Source: Fidelibacterota bacterium (GTDB lineage: Bacteria; Fidelibacterota; SORT01). From it: a DNA stretch of 64,000 nt. Positions 1-8,186 of the stretch are shown here, in pieces. The notes beneath the pieces were generated by a model. It made no database searches, was not told the DNA's origin, and saw only the letters and a list, made by a program, of their open reading frames with translations. Numbering within the stretch: position 1 is the first letter of the stretch; every line of letters starts with the position of its first letter. The stretch covers positions 118,332 through 182,331 of the forward strand of contig JACZYG010000002.1 of NCBI GenBank assembly GCA_022571215.1. The letters are read 5' to 3'. The position numbers and the translations under genes were made by a program.

Positions 1-1203
1 GACCCGTGGGTTCCCGACATCTCCCTTTTCACGAAAAAGCCACACATCATCCTGAATAATTCCATCCTGAACAGTGAGCGATCCTGAATAAACAGGTTGC
101 TCTTTCAAATTAAAAAGATCTACATCTTCCGGTGAGCCTTGATAGAATACTACCTCGGCAAGATTGGCGCCGGAAATACGGTTGTCAAATTTTTCATGCC
201 AGACACCGGTGGTCAGTATCACAAGTCCTGTCATTGTACAAACGGTAAGTGTGTCAAGGAAAGGTCCCATCATTCCCAATATCCCTTCACGTACAGGCTC
301 TTTGGTTTTTGCCGCCGCGTGAGCGATGGGAGCGGAACCTTGTCCCGCTTCATTGGAAAAGAGACCTCGTTTAACTCCCCAAACAAGCGTCATCACCCAG
401 GCGGAGCCGAAAAATCCGCCCATTTTGCCGGCTGGTGTAAAAGCGCCTTCAAATATCGCTTTTAACGCCGCAGGAATCCCACTCGCATTGACGAAGAGGA
501 TATATAACGCGGCAAGAACATAAAGAACGGTCATAAAAGGCACTAATTTGCTCGTGACCCGCGCGAGCCTCTTAATTCCACCGACCACAACGACAGCTAC
601 TAAGAGAGCAAGCACTATACCTGTAACCATCGGCGGTATTCCAAAATCTCTTTCAACGGCTGAGGCGACTGTATTTGATTGCACCATATTGGGTGTATTG
701 AATGAGCCGATAATCAGAAAGATTGCGAATAGAATGGCAAGCCATTTGAATTTTGGTCCTAATCCACGAAGGATAGTGTACATAGGACCGCCTGACACCG
801 AGCCGTCTTCATTAATTTTACGGAATTTGTGAGAAAGAGTAATTTCAGCATACTTCGTTGCCATCCCGAATAGACCCGTGACCCATATCCAAAAGAGAGC
901 GCCGGGACCTCCCCAGTGAATTGCTGTTGCAACACCCGCGATATTCCCTATGCCTATTGTGGCGGATAGGGCGGCGGAGAGCGCCTGAAAGTGGGTTACA
1001 TCTCCTTCATCATCCGGATCGTCAAATTTACCTCTGACTATGTCGAATGCATGTTTGAATTGTACGAATTGGATGAGTTTCAACCGGATAGTCAAGTATA
1101 TTCCGGTGCCGACGAGAAGTACTATTGTAAACCAGGGTCGTATCTCAGCGCTACCCCAGATATAGGCATTGATGGTGTCTAAAAAGTTTTGAAGTTTATG
1201 CAT
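1..1203 (-). CDS. Sodium:alanine/glycine symporter (AGCS family), 3' end cut by window edge
   Basis: An open frame runs from an ATG at 1203 down to base 1 without a stop, so at least 401 residues are present and the C-terminus lies outside the window. An AGGAG ribosome-binding site sits just upstream of the ATG. The N-terminal part reads THFQALSAALSATIGIGNIA, the hallmark of the AGCS/AlsT family of inner-membrane symporters that import alanine or glycine with Na+. Further hydrophobic segments and the family-typical GGPMYTI-like stretch follow. About 75 residues near the window edge form a more polar insert (KFDNRISGANLAEVVFYQGS and onward), which may be a large loop. A consensus sigma-70-type promoter lies about 110 bases upstream. 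The family call is firm; the substrate (alanine or glycine) cannot be decided from sequence. Confidence 0.88.
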   Translation of the reverse strand, partial: MHKLQNFLDTINAYIWGSAEIRPWFTIVLLVGTGIYLTIRLKLIQFVQFKHAFDIVRGKFDDPDDEGDVTHFQALSAALSATIGIGNIAGVATAIHWGGPGALFWIWVTGLFGMATKYAEITLSHKFRKINEDGSVSGGPMYTILRGLGPKFKWLAILFAIFLIIGSFNTPNMVQSNTVASAVERDFGIPPMVTGIVLALLVAVVVVGGIKRLARVTSKLVPFMTVLYVLAALYILFVNASGIPAALKAIFEGAFTPAGKMGGFFGSAWVMTLVWGVKRGLFSNEAGQGSAPIAHAAAKTKEPVREGILGMMGPFLDTLTVCTMTGLVILTTGVWHEKFDNRISGANLAEVVFYQGSPEDVDLFNLKEQPVYSGSLTVQDGIIQDDVWLFREKGDVGNPRV

Positions 1204-1313
1204 TCATTCTCCTTTAAAATGTCTGAATAGTACAATCGTTTAAAAAATATCAGTGTCTAAGTCAGGCTGCAAACGTAGTTTAATCAATAATTCTATCAGC
1301 CTTGAAGAAGAGG

Positions 1314-1342
1314 ATTATAGTCATTTAATTGAATTTTGTCAA
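1314..1342 (-). promoter_or_regulatory. Consensus promoter for the AGCS symporter gene
   Basis: On the minus strand TTGACA (1342-1337) and TATAAT (1319-1314) are separated by exactly 17 bases. The predicted start site is near 1307, giving a leader of about 100 bases before the symporter ATG at 1203. Confidence 0.75.
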
Positions 1343-1478
1343 GATAATTTGTTTTTGGGATAATTAATCATCCTATTTTTTCCGTTTGTATTAAGTTGTT
1401 CTGATAAATATATTCACCCTATCAATTTAAAGCGGATAGACGCGGAATCAAAAAGTATTGAATTAAGGATTTTAATCT

Positions 1479-1838
1479 ATGAAACTGTTTGTAAGGAACC
1501 TGTCAAAGGATGTCACTTCGGATCAGCTCTTAAAAGCCTTCGAAGAACATGGTTGGGTGGATTCCGTTGATATAATCAAGAACGATGAAACAGGAGAATC
1601 AATGGGTTTTGGGTATGTTGTGATGTCGACTTATACAGACGGTCAGAAGGCTGTGAAAGGTTTAAACGGAAAGGAACTTTTTGGGAGGACGATTGAGATC
1701 ACGGAAGATCGCAGAGACCGGAGTGATCGACGTGAGTTCGAGGAACGCAGAAGTCCCGAACCGAGGAGAATACTCTCTGACAGACGTTCTGAAAATACTA
1801 ACAGAAGGGATGAGGAAAACAGACGACATCAGGAATAG
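1479..1838 (+). CDS. RRM-domain RNA-binding protein with arginine-rich DRR tail (first copy)
   Basis: A 119-residue protein. Residues 1-80 form a single RNA recognition motif: RNP2 is LFVRNL at 3-8 and RNP1 is GFGYVVMS near 43-52, so the aromatic RNA-stacking positions are present. The remaining ~40 residues are low-complexity and built around repeated RR pairs (DRRDRSDRREFEERR and further). Small single-RRM proteins of bacteria, for example the cyanobacterial Rbp family, usually end in a glycine-rich tail; an acidic/arginine tail is different. An AAGGA motif precedes the ATG. A second, divergent copy lies at 4824-5270. Binding to RNA is well supported by family; the target and role (cold response, mRNA localisation, ribonucleoprotein assembly) are unknown. 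Confidence 0.88.
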   Translation: MKLFVRNLSKDVTSDQLLKAFEEHGWVDSVDIIKNDETGESMGFGYVVMSTYTDGQKAVKGLNGKELFGRTIEITEDRRDRSDRREFEERRSPEPRRILSDRRSENTNRRDEENRRHQE

Positions 1839-1895
1839 CGAAAACGGTAAGCTGCTTATTCCTTTTCCAATCGAATATAAATTCAAACATGAAAA

Positions 1896-2663
1896 ATGAG
1901 TCCTATGAACGCAGTTAAAATTATACCAAATAAATTTCACGGGGTGATCGTATTACTGATCTTATCACAGATGATCGCGATGACCTTTTTGTCAAATCCG
2001 GCTTCGGCGGATGATGCGAAAAAAGATGTCAAGCCTCCGCCCAATATTGTAACGCAATATGTACTGGACGACCGCGATTTTAATTCTCTTGCTGTGTATG
2101 TAAGTACTCTACGGTTTCCGTTGGGAATATCGGTCTGGGGATTCACCGAGGTAAATGCAGCTCAGAAAGACCCTGCTCATCGGTTTGACCTTACACGGAC
2201 ATTTTCCGAGTATCGTTTCTCTCACAAAGGATTGGGTGATATGTTGAACGTCAAAGGGCTTGTTGCTCAGGTCGAATACAATGATATTACGCCGGGAGCC
2301 GGTCAATTGCTTCGATTTGGAGTAGCATACAGACATAATCTTAAAATGCCTCAAATAGGGTCTGTCGGCGGATTAAACGGTTGGCTTCAGTGGCGGGCGC
2401 ATCCCTATCAGACAAATGGGAATGGAGGGCAGGCAAGTCTTATTTATTTCCTGCCTTTTCATAAAAAAGTATTTATTAATGGATGGCTTGACCTGAATTA
2501 TTCAGAAAATTCCCGACGTAAATGGGTATTCGGACCTTTTTTAAACGTTAGGATAAGTGAACGGAGCTGGGTAGTTTTACGTTATCGTCACAACGGTATC
2601 GAGGAAGCGATACCGGGCTTGGATGGAACAGGCTGGGCTATAGGCGTGAGAGTGGATTTTTGA
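1896..2663 (+). CDS. Outer-membrane beta-barrel-like protein, function unknown
   Basis: A 255-residue protein starting about 57 bases after the RRM gene. An N-terminal signal peptide is evident (hydrophobic stretch from VIVLLILSQMIAMTFLS ending near ASA-DD, about residue 36). The rest alternates polar and aromatic/hydrophobic residues, ends several blocks in aromatic girdle residues (WLQWRAHPY, VFINGWLDLNYS, WVVLRYRH), and the final residue is phenylalanine (VRVDF), the usual C-terminal signal for barrel insertion. I do not recognise a family. An alternative start at 1905 would shorten it by three residues. It could share a transcript with the RRM gene and the peroxiredoxin gene that starts 24 bases after it. 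Confidence 0.7.
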   Translation: MSPMNAVKIIPNKFHGVIVLLILSQMIAMTFLSNPASADDAKKDVKPPPNIVTQYVLDDRDFNSLAVYVSTLRFPLGISVWGFTEVNAAQKDPAHRFDLTRTFSEYRFSHKGLGDMLNVKGLVAQVEYNDITPGAGQLLRFGVAYRHNLKMPQIGSVGGLNGWLQWRAHPYQTNGNGGQASLIYFLPFHKKVFINGWLDLNYSENSRRKWVFGPFLNVRISERSWVVLRYRHNGIEEAIPGLDGTGWAIGVRVDF

Positions 2664-2687
2664 TAATAAATTTTAGGAGAAACTGGA

Positions 2688-3206
2688 ATGATCGGATTGA
2701 ATTTTACACTGTTACTAATTTTATTGATGTTTCTATCCCCTTCAGATAAACCGATAGTGGGCGAACCCGCTCCGAACTTCAGCGGTCTGTCGACAGGAGG
2801 TAAGACCATAACTTTAGAAGACTTTAAGGGCAGCTGGGTGATACTTTATTTCTATCCGAAAGCTTTCACGCGCGGTTGTACAATCGAGTCGTGCGGGTTG
2901 CGCGACAGTTATGCGGAACTCTCAAAGCTGAATGCGAAGGTGATTGGAGTCAGTTTTGACGATATTGAAAAACAGGAAGAATTCAAAAAAGCCAATGAAT
3001 TGCCATTCGATCTTATAAGCGACAAGGATAAATCTATCGCGAAAAGTTATGACACTGTTGGTATATTGAAATTGTACGCTAAACGAAAAACGTTTCTCAT
3101 TGACCCTGAAGGGAAACTCGCATATATATTCGATAAGGTAGACACAGCGACTCACCCGCAGGATATTATTGATGTGCTGACCGGCATCATTAATGATTCC
3201 GATTGA
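2688..3206 (+). CDS. Exported thioredoxin-dependent peroxiredoxin (Bcp/PrxQ type)
   Basis: A 172-residue AhpC/TSA-fold protein with an N-terminal hydrophobic segment (residues 4-18) acting as signal or anchor. The active-site loop reads FYPKAFTRGCTIESCGLRD: the first cysteine is the peroxidatic one and the second, five residues later, the resolving one, as in Bcp/PrxQ enzymes that reduce H2O2 and organic peroxides with thioredoxin as donor. The start is set by AGGAG seven bases upstream of the ATG. A cytoplasmic-type second copy without a leader lies at 24425-24880. The leader suggests that this copy works in the periplasm or on the membrane, which is inference. Confidence 0.87.
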   Translation: MIGLNFTLLLILLMFLSPSDKPIVGEPAPNFSGLSTGGKTITLEDFKGSWVILYFYPKAFTRGCTIESCGLRDSYAELSKLNAKVIGVSFDDIEKQEEFKKANELPFDLISDKDKSIAKSYDTVGILKLYAKRKTFLIDPEGKLAYIFDKVDTATHPQDIIDVLTGIINDSD

Positions 3207-3276
3207 CGCTTGGTATGAAAATTGAGCGTTAGAAATAACTTAGAGCTAAAGCCAAGAAATATGTTCGGACATGAAA

Positions 3277-3303
3277 AAGGCAGCAAACTAAGTCTGCTGC
3301 CTT
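3277..3303 (-). terminator. Rho-independent terminator of the sigma factor gene
   Basis: A nine-base-pair stem (3277-3285 with 3295-3303, core GGCAGCA/TGCTGCC) with a nine-base loop. On the minus strand the stem is followed by a run of T residues, so it terminates the gene that ends at 3328. The plus-strand side has only a poor T run. Confidence 0.75.
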
Positions 3304-3327
3304 AACTGTTACAAATGCCGGCTTGAA

Positions 3328-4197
3328 TCAGCCTAAATATGCTTTCAACTTGCTGCTTCGTGATTTATGTCTCAGCCTCAAAATGGCTTTTTCCTTTATC
3401 TGCCGCACACGCTCGCGGGTAAGATGAAACTCTTCACCGATTTCGTTAAGCGTAAGGGGATATTCTCTCTCTATGCCGAAATACATCCTGATGACTTCCT
3501 GCTCTCTATCTTTCAGCGTATCGAGCGCTTGCTGAATTTCGTTTTTCAGAGATTCCAACATCAATTCATCGTCGGGAGGAGCTTGACCGCTGTCTTCCAC
3601 AACGTCTATAAGTGAATTTTCTTCCCCGCTTCTGAAAGGAGCATCAAGAGAGTTATGCCGCTTTGACATCATAATCGTATCGGAAACTTCCTCAGGAGTC
3701 ATTTCAAGTTTTTCTGCTATCTCCGCTTCATTCGGGGGACGCTGAAAACCCTGCTCGAGTCCTTCAGCCGCTTTTGCAACCTTCGAAATAGTTCCGACTC
3801 TGTTGAGAGGAAGCCGCACTATTCTTGAGTGCTCGGCGAGCGCTTGCAATATTGATTGCCTTATCCACCATACGGCATAGGAGATGAACTTGAATCCGCG
3901 GGTCTCGTCAAAACGCTCCGCTGCTTTGATAAGACCGACATTACCTTCATTTATCAGGTCTGTAAGCGGCAAGCCCTGTCCTTGATAGTTTTTTGCGACG
4001 CTTACTACAAAACGTAAATTTGCTTCGGTCAACTTCTTCAATGCCTTCAGCGCTTTCTCCGGGTTGTTCCCCTTGATTATCTTAGCGAGTTCTACTTCTT
4101 CGGATGGCTTGAGAGGTTCGTATTTGCCAATCTCTTCCAAATACTTGGAGAGCGATCTGTTTGCATCCATTCCGATTCTTTTTAGACTATTTGCCAT
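3328..4197 (-). CDS. rpoD: Primary RNA polymerase sigma factor (RpoD/SigA), short FCB-type
   Basis: A 289-residue sigma-70 protein. Region 1.2 covers about residues 10-45. Region 2 contains [17 protein letters not shown] and the -10-binding [15 protein letters not shown] near 105-120. Region 3 follows with LPLNRVG. Region 4 (about 225-285) has the -35-binding helix-turn-helix [20 protein letters not shown]. Region 1.1 and the non-conserved insert of the E. coli protein are absent, as is usual for Bacteroidota and Chlorobiota primary sigmas of about 287 residues. Its size and full set of regions 1.2-4 mark it as the housekeeping sigma rather than an alternative one. Promoters recognisable in this window are TTGACA/TATAAT-like. 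Confidence 0.95.
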   Translation of the reverse strand: MANSLKRIGMDANRSLSKYLEEIGKYEPLKPSEEVELAKIIKGNNPEKALKALKKLTEANLRFVVSVAKNYQGQGLPLTDLINEGNVGLIKAAERFDETRGFKFISYAVWWIRQSILQALAEHSRIVRLPLNRVGTISKVAKAAEGLEQGFQRPPNEAEIAEKLEMTPEEVSDTIMMSKRHNSLDAPFRSGEENSLIDVVEDSGQAPPDDELMLESLKNEIQQALDTLKDREQEVIRMYFGIEREYPLTLNEIGEEFHLTRERVRQIKEKAILRLRHKSRSSKLKAYLG

Positions 4198-4294
4198 TTA
4201 AAATACCTTATTAAGTTTAATTTTTCCACTCATGCGAGATAACGATAACGATTTTACCTTGCATTTTTAATATCATCCCCGTTCATAGCCTTTG

Positions 4295-4323
4295 AACATA
4301 GTTTTTTTATCGGTAAATAGCAA
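4295..4323 (-). promoter_or_regulatory. Possible promoter of the sigma factor gene
   Basis: On the minus strand TTGCTA and TATGTT are 17 bases apart, about 100 bases upstream of the sigma factor ATG. Each hexamer has two mismatches to consensus, so this is weaker than the other promoters listed. Confidence 0.35.
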
Positions 4324-4433
4324 GAAAATATCACTGTTTTGCTCTATTTATTTTAAAATAATCATTGAGGAATCGTAAGTTTGGCAATTCCAATCTCCAT
4401 TCTACAATAAAGTAGCGGTAGCTCGTCAATAAT

Positions 4434-4473
4434 GAGCCTACATTAACGTCAGAAAAAGACATCAAACAACGCT
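4434..4473 (+). repeat. Short intergenic repeat, third (divergent) copy
   Basis: The segment shares GAGCC.AC.T.AACGTCA, then AAAA and ACATCAAACAACGCT, with 6913-6952 and 7906-7945. About 33 of 40 bases agree with either of the other two. Only this core is shared; the terminator and tRNA-end parts of the longer repeat are missing. Confidence 0.65.
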
Positions 4474-4823
4474 AAATCAGGCTATTTCATAAAATAAAAA
4501 ACTCTCTCGAGATGTGGATCTGATATGGGCAATGAGTTTTTGGCGGTAAGCGCAAGCCCAAACCCGCACAACCCCCCCGATTATAAATGTTATTTACGCC
4601 TCTATTATTGACTTTTGCCATTTTCGATACTTAGCGGCAATGTCAGGGAATTTGAATATGTGGAAAAGAGAAGCAATTCCGAGCTTGGATGGCTCCACTT
4701 GCCTCTCTTCTTTTGAAGATGTTGTTGAGGTAATTATAATATACGAAGATCACAGAGCATTGTGGTGATAGTTGTCACATGTTTAAAATAAAGTAACATA
4801 GATTGATGCAATTTATTCTTAGT

Positions 4824-5270
4824 CTATTGTCTTCTGTCAGCAACTAAACGGCGATCAGAAGACAATCTTCTGGTCTTTATCTGCCTTCTATCCAATTCAG
4901 CTCTTCTTTCCGAGTCGAACCGTTTGTCAAATGCGTAACCCGTTGATTTTACCCGACGATCAGAAGCAATCCGTTTATCTTCGTAATTCCTTCGTCCTTG
5001 TTCAGAGCGTCTATCAACACTAGCTCTCCGATCAACTACTTCTCTCATAGGTGTAAGAATCAAAGTTTCGCCAAAAAGGGTGACACCATTAAAATTTTGA
5101 ATCATCTCAAGCGCTTCTAACCTATTTGGCATTTCTACAAAGCCTCCCGGTTTCCTACTAAATTTATCATTTACTATAGTTATTGATTCTACATCGCCCG
5201 ATAACTCAAATAATTTTATTAGATCATTATTTGTAACAGAGTGAGTCAAATTTTCAATGAATATCTTCAT
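4824..5270 (-). CDS. RRM-domain RNA-binding protein with long DRR-repeat tail (second copy)
   Basis: A 148-residue protein. Residues 1-76 are an RRM with RNP2 IFIENL; RNP1 (KPGGFVEMP) keeps one of the usual aromatic residues. The C-terminal half (about 78-148) is made of irregularly spaced DRR/ERR/GRR units, roughly a dozen, separated by 2-8 residues (VDRRASVDRRSEQGRR and so on to LVADRRQ at the end). The tail is about twice as long as that of the copy at 1479-1838, and the RRM parts are clearly homologous but divergent. Charge alternates, giving a strongly basic but acid-containing tail likely to be disordered. The gene is monocistronic with its own promoter. RNA binding follows from the family; the tail's role is unknown. 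Confidence 0.87.
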   Translation of the reverse strand: MKIFIENLTHSVTNNDLIKLFELSGDVESITIVNDKFSRKPGGFVEMPNRLEALEMIQNFNGVTLFGETLILTPMREVVDRRASVDRRSEQGRRNYEDKRIASDRRVKSTGYAFDKRFDSERRAELDRRQIKTRRLSSDRRLVADRRQ

Positions 5271-5701
5271 TGTGTTTCCTTATAGTTTTAAAACCAACAA
5301 CAACTAATCAACGGCTGAGTAAACTAAAAGAACTCCCGCATCATACGCCCTATTTACACGTTTAATATAATATAATCTTTATACCCTGTCAAGAAAATTT
5401 TATTTCTTGCAATATAGATAAGTCAAGAAAGTGATAAATCCCTTAGACCAAACATATCTTATATACTCGACCTTATTCAGCCGGATCCAACGCTTCGACA
5501 TATGATATAAAACACAAAAAGCTCTTAAAAACGGATTTGATAGAGGTAGTGATTTTTTTGTTGGTGTGGGCTGATCAATTATCACATTCGATTCACCATT
5601 AAAATCAGCAAGGTAATACAGATTACAGATAGTATATGATTTTTCAGTTTATAATGTTATAATATTTTAAAAGAAGTCGTAACATTGACTTGGAGAGTAC
5701 T
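5271..5701. other. 431-base divergent intergenic region
   Basis: It separates the minus-strand RRM gene from cfa. It contains the RRM promoter and, near 5650-5663, two overlapping TATAAT-like hexamers without a clear -35 element that may belong to cfa. The small minus-strand frame at 5400-5585 is not supported as a gene. Confidence 0.5.
5364..5392 (-). promoter_or_regulatory. Promoter of the second RRM gene
   Basis: On the minus strand TTGACA (5392-5387) and TATATT (5369-5364) are 17 bases apart, placing the transcript start near 5357 and leaving a leader of about 87 bases before the ATG at 5270. Confidence 0.7.
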
Positions 5702-6868
5702 ATGTCCATCGCATCTAAATCTACGTTCACAATTTCAAGTGGACAATCGAAACCTAATCGTTACAGTGAAATATTACAGGAGTTTTTGGAGCCGGCTGAC
5801 GTGTTGCTCAACGGCGGCAGGGCATGGGATATTCGTGTACACAATGACGGTTTCTATTCAAAAATTCTCGCAGGCGGTTCGCTTGCGTTTGGCGAAACCT
5901 ATATGGACGGATGGTGGGAATGCGAAGCGCTTGACGAGTTGTTTTACAAACTGCATCGAGCGATGTTGAAAAATAGGATAAAACGTCCTAATAAGTCCCT
6001 CTGGTCTCTCCTTCGCGCTAAGCTGACGAATTTGCAAAGCAGATCGAAGGTTGTCAATGTCGGCGGGACACATTACAACAGAACCAGCGAGCTATACCAG
6101 ACGATGCTCGACAAGCGGATGGCTTACAGCGGCGCTTACTGGAAAACCGCGACTAACCTCGATGAGGCTCAGGAAGCGAAAATGGATCTGATTTGCAAAA
6201 AGATCATGCTTAAACCGGGAATGAGAATACTTGATATCGGTTGCGGGTGGGGTAGCTTTGCGAAATACGCCGCTGAGAATTATGATGTCGAAGTGGTCGG
6301 CATCACCGTTTCAGAGGAGCAACATAAGCTCGGGAGTGAAATGTGCGAGGGACTTCCCGTTGAGCTGCGGCTGCAGGATTATAGGGAGATAGATGAACAA
6401 TTCGACCGGATAGTGTCTGTGGGTATGTTTGAGCATGTCGGAGCAAAGAATTACAGGACGTTTATGAAGAGCGTAAAACGAAATCTGGTTCCGGACGGTT
6501 TATTCCTGCTGCACACAATCGGCGCGAATACGACCAACAAGGTTATTGACCCCTGGTTTAACAAATACATATTTCCCGATTCGCTAACGCCATCCCCTCA
6601 GCAGGTATCCGAGGCGGCTGAAGGTCTGTTCGTAATGGAAGACTGGCATAACTTCGGCTCGGACTACGATAAGACGCTAATGGCATGGCACGCTAACTTC
6701 CTAAATGGATGGGAAACTATCAAATCGCAATTTGATGAACGATTCTACCGTATGTGGAGATATTATCTGCTCAGCAGCGCAGGCTCGTTCAGAGCGCGCT
6801 CCAGTCAGCTGTGGCAAATCATCTTTTCTATCAGCGGTGTGAATGGTGGTTATGAAAGTGTTCGGTAG
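5702..6868 (+). CDS. cfa: Cyclopropane-fatty-acyl-phospholipid synthase
   Basis: A 388-residue enzyme that transfers a methylene group from S-adenosylmethionine to cis double bonds of membrane phospholipid acyl chains. The N-terminal lipid-binding part (residues 1-~120) includes the family's GGSLAFGETYMDGWWE. The SAM-binding Rossmann fold begins with LDIGCGWGSFAKYAAE near 176. The catalytic region has GMFEHVGAKNYRTF, and the C-terminus has the YYLLSSAGSFRARSSQLWQ segment. The length matches the family (E. coli Cfa is 382). The frame is open from a TTG at 5690, but the ATG at 5702 is chosen because GGAGA lies seven bases before it. Typical role: stationary-phase or stress hardening of membranes. 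Confidence 0.95.
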   Translation: MSIASKSTFTISSGQSKPNRYSEILQEFLEPADVLLNGGRAWDIRVHNDGFYSKILAGGSLAFGETYMDGWWECEALDELFYKLHRAMLKNRIKRPNKSLWSLLRAKLTNLQSRSKVVNVGGTHYNRTSELYQTMLDKRMAYSGAYWKTATNLDEAQEAKMDLICKKIMLKPGMRILDIGCGWGSFAKYAAENYDVEVVGITVSEEQHKLGSEMCEGLPVELRLQDYREIDEQFDRIVSVGMFEHVGAKNYRTFMKSVKRNLVPDGLFLLHTIGANTTNKVIDPWFNKYIFPDSLTPSPQQVSEAAEGLFVMEDWHNFGSDYDKTLMAWHANFLNGWETIKSQFDERFYRMWRYYLLSSAGSFRARSSQLWQIIFSISGVNGGYESVR

Positions 6869-6978
6869 CTGAGAAACAGCTGTCGTTGATTGAATATCAA
6901 CCTACCGAAAATGAGCCGACCTGAACGTCACAAAACAACATCAAACAACGCTGTTTTACTTTTTAAATGAGACAAAAA

Positions 6979-7012
6979 AACCTTTGAAAAATGGAACTGT
7001 CTCAAAGGTTTT
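6979..7012 (-). terminator. Duplicated copy of the tRNA terminator hairpin
   Basis: AAACCTTTGA (6979-6988) pairs with TCAAAGGTTT (7003-7012); on the minus strand a T-run follows. It is part of repeat copy A and also lies downstream of the lipoprotein gene that ends at 7141, so it may now terminate that gene. Confidence 0.7.
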
Positions 7013-7029
7013 AAGGGTTACTACAAAGT

Positions 7030-7046
7030 AGCGGGTGTAGGATTTC
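7030..7046 (-). other. Orphan 3' end of an initiator tRNA gene
   Basis: Seventeen bases match, with one mismatch, the acceptor/T-arm end of the intact tRNA at 8021-8094. No anticodon or D arm is present, so it is a remnant from duplication or integration, not a functional gene. Confidence 0.75.
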
Positions 7047-7140
7047 CCGCTCAGTGCTGGACTAATCCCGCCAGGGGTTGGGTTTTCATATGAACCTAAA
7101 CAGTTTTAAATATTATTTATCTAAACACAGTTATTAGATT

Positions 7141-7548
7141 CTAATTGCCTTCCGCCGCAATACTTATTGCCACAAGTGCAACATAAACAATATCTAAGGC
7201 AAAGCCAATTCCAAGACCCTTCCACATTGCGTTTTTCTTCGATTCAGCTTCTATATTGGTAATGTCTTGCATACTGACACTTTCGAGCCCAAACTTTGTT
7301 TCTATAATAAGATAGTTTCCGGATGTTTCAATGAATTTGCCTTTCCGTATACTGCGATCCTTTTGATAAACAGTAATATCCCTATTAATTTCTATGCTTT
7401 TGTATTCATCTCGATCGATAATCTCCGAATCGGATGTCCTGCTATCAACTATTGCGCCTATACCAAGACCGTATAAAGTGCAACCATTAAATATGAGTGA
7501 AAAAATAATCAATAGAACAGAGAAGATTCGAGCATTATTAATTTTCAT
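7141..7548 (-). CDS. Small lipoprotein between the direct repeats, function unknown
   Basis: A 135-residue protein with a lipoprotein signal peptide: hydrophobic residues 9-20, lipobox FNGC with the acylated cysteine at about 23. The mature part has a glycine-rich patch (YGLGIGAIVDSR) and a middle with beta-like repeats (ITVYQKDRSIRKGKFIE, SGNYLIIETKFG), then a C-terminal hydrophobic segment (GLGIGFALDIVYVALVAISIA). No family is recognised. It is the only gene between the two copies of the tRNA-adjacent repeat, so it may have arrived with that event. A promoter with TTGATT and TATACT at 17 bases' spacing lies 36-64 bases upstream. Confidence 0.7.
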   Translation of the reverse strand: MKINNARIFSVLLIIFSLIFNGCTLYGLGIGAIVDSRTSDSEIIDRDEYKSIEINRDITVYQKDRSIRKGKFIETSGNYLIIETKFGLESVSMQDITNIEAESKKNAMWKGLGIGFALDIVYVALVAISIAAEGN

Positions 7549-7905
7549 TATTTCTCCAAATAGATTTGTAAATAGATGTACTGAGTATAAAATATTTCAT
7601 AACGAAAATCAACTAATAGAACGCATTATTGCAACTAATCGTAGTGTGTCCTCCTTTTTGAAATAGGCTCTTTTTATTCTACGCATACATGACGCGTATA
7701 TTTAAATAGGGCAAATTTAGTGCCAAATTTAGACTGAAACTCATAGAAAGGAAAATATCCTTTAAAACGCCTCCCATCATTGGCACATAAAATTTTGTAG
7801 ATTATATGCAGCCAAGAAAAATTGGATTATTGACTATTGAAACATGCAGGATCTGACCAGTTAATTGGTCAATAGTGTTTACTTTATACGCAGTGCGGCA
7901 AAAAC
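7549..7905. other. Intergenic region inside the repeat-bounded segment
   Basis: Apart from the lipoprotein promoter I see no gene, RNA structure or integrase remnant in these bases. They sit between the lipoprotein gene and repeat copy B. Confidence 0.5.
7584..7612 (-). promoter_or_regulatory. Promoter of the small lipoprotein gene
   Basis: On the minus strand TTGATT (7612-7607) and TATACT (7589-7584) are 17 bases apart; the ATG follows at 7548. Confidence 0.6.
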
Positions 7906-8020
7906 GAGCCAACCCGAACGTCACAAAACGACATCAAACAACGCTGTTTTACTTTTTCAATGAGACAAAAAACCTTTGAAAAATGGAAGTATCTCAAAGG
8001 TTTTAAGGGTTACTACAAAG

Positions 8021-8037
<17 letters not shown>
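7906..8037 (+). repeat. Long direct repeat, copy B (attached to the intact tRNA)
   Basis: Partner of 6913-7046 in the same orientation. It spans the 40-base core (7906-7945), the tRNA terminator, and the final 17 bases of the intact initiator tRNA gene (8021-8037). The two copies are about 990 bases apart, start to start. Confidence 0.9.
7967..8003 (-). terminator. Terminator of the initiator tRNA gene
   Basis: A ten-base-pair stem, AAACCTTTGA (7970-7979) with TCAAAGGTTT (7994-8003), and on the minus strand a run of six T residues. It lies 18 bases downstream of the tRNA 3' end. Confidence 0.85.
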
Positions 8038-8094
<57 letters not shown>

Positions 8095-8107
8095 ATCATG
8101 GATTGAA

Positions 8108-8136
8108 ATTATACAATCTTCTCTTTTTAGTGTCAA
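8108..8136 (-). promoter_or_regulatory. Consensus promoter of the initiator tRNA
   Basis: TTGACA (8136-8131) and TATAAT (8113-8108) on the minus strand with exactly 17 bases between, a perfect match. The transcript would start about seven bases before the mature tRNA 5' end. Confidence 0.85.
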
Positions 8137-8186
8137 GCTCTGAATGGTAAATGGCTGAAAAATCGGAAGAAATTCTGAAAAAAAAG

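Larger units (their letters stand above)
4198..4823. other. 626-base intergenic region
   Basis: No convincing reading frame. It holds the likely sigma-factor promoter, the third copy of a 40-base repeat (4434-4473), and an imperfect inverted pair near 4662-4715 (AAAAGAGAAGCAA against TTGCCTCTCTTCTTTT) that could fold in RNA. Nothing else is identifiable. Confidence 0.5.
6913..7046 (+). repeat. Long direct repeat, copy A (next to truncated tRNA end)
   Basis: Some 134 bases nearly identical (about ten differences) to 7906-8037. The order is: 40-base core, GTTTTACTTTTT, the terminator hairpin, AAGGGTTACTACAAAGTAG, and the last 17 bases of the initiator tRNA gene. The identity stops inside the tRNA sequence at 7046. 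The body of the tRNA is absent here. Confidence 0.9.

Noticed and set aside
3207-3240. Possible terminator after the exported peroxiredoxin gene (GACGCTT...AGCGTTAG)
   Set aside because: The five-pair stem has no T-run and a long loop; the nearby 3277-3303 hairpin serves the opposite strand.
4198-4823. Hidden small RNA or gene in the 626-base gap
   Set aside because: An imperfect inverted pair near 4662-4715 was seen, but there is no promoter/terminator pair or sustained structure to support an RNA gene.
5400-5585. Minus-strand 61-codon frame upstream of cfa
   Set aside because: No ribosome-binding site, no recognisable domain, and it lies just downstream of a promoter pointing away in a divergent gap. 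Chance frame.
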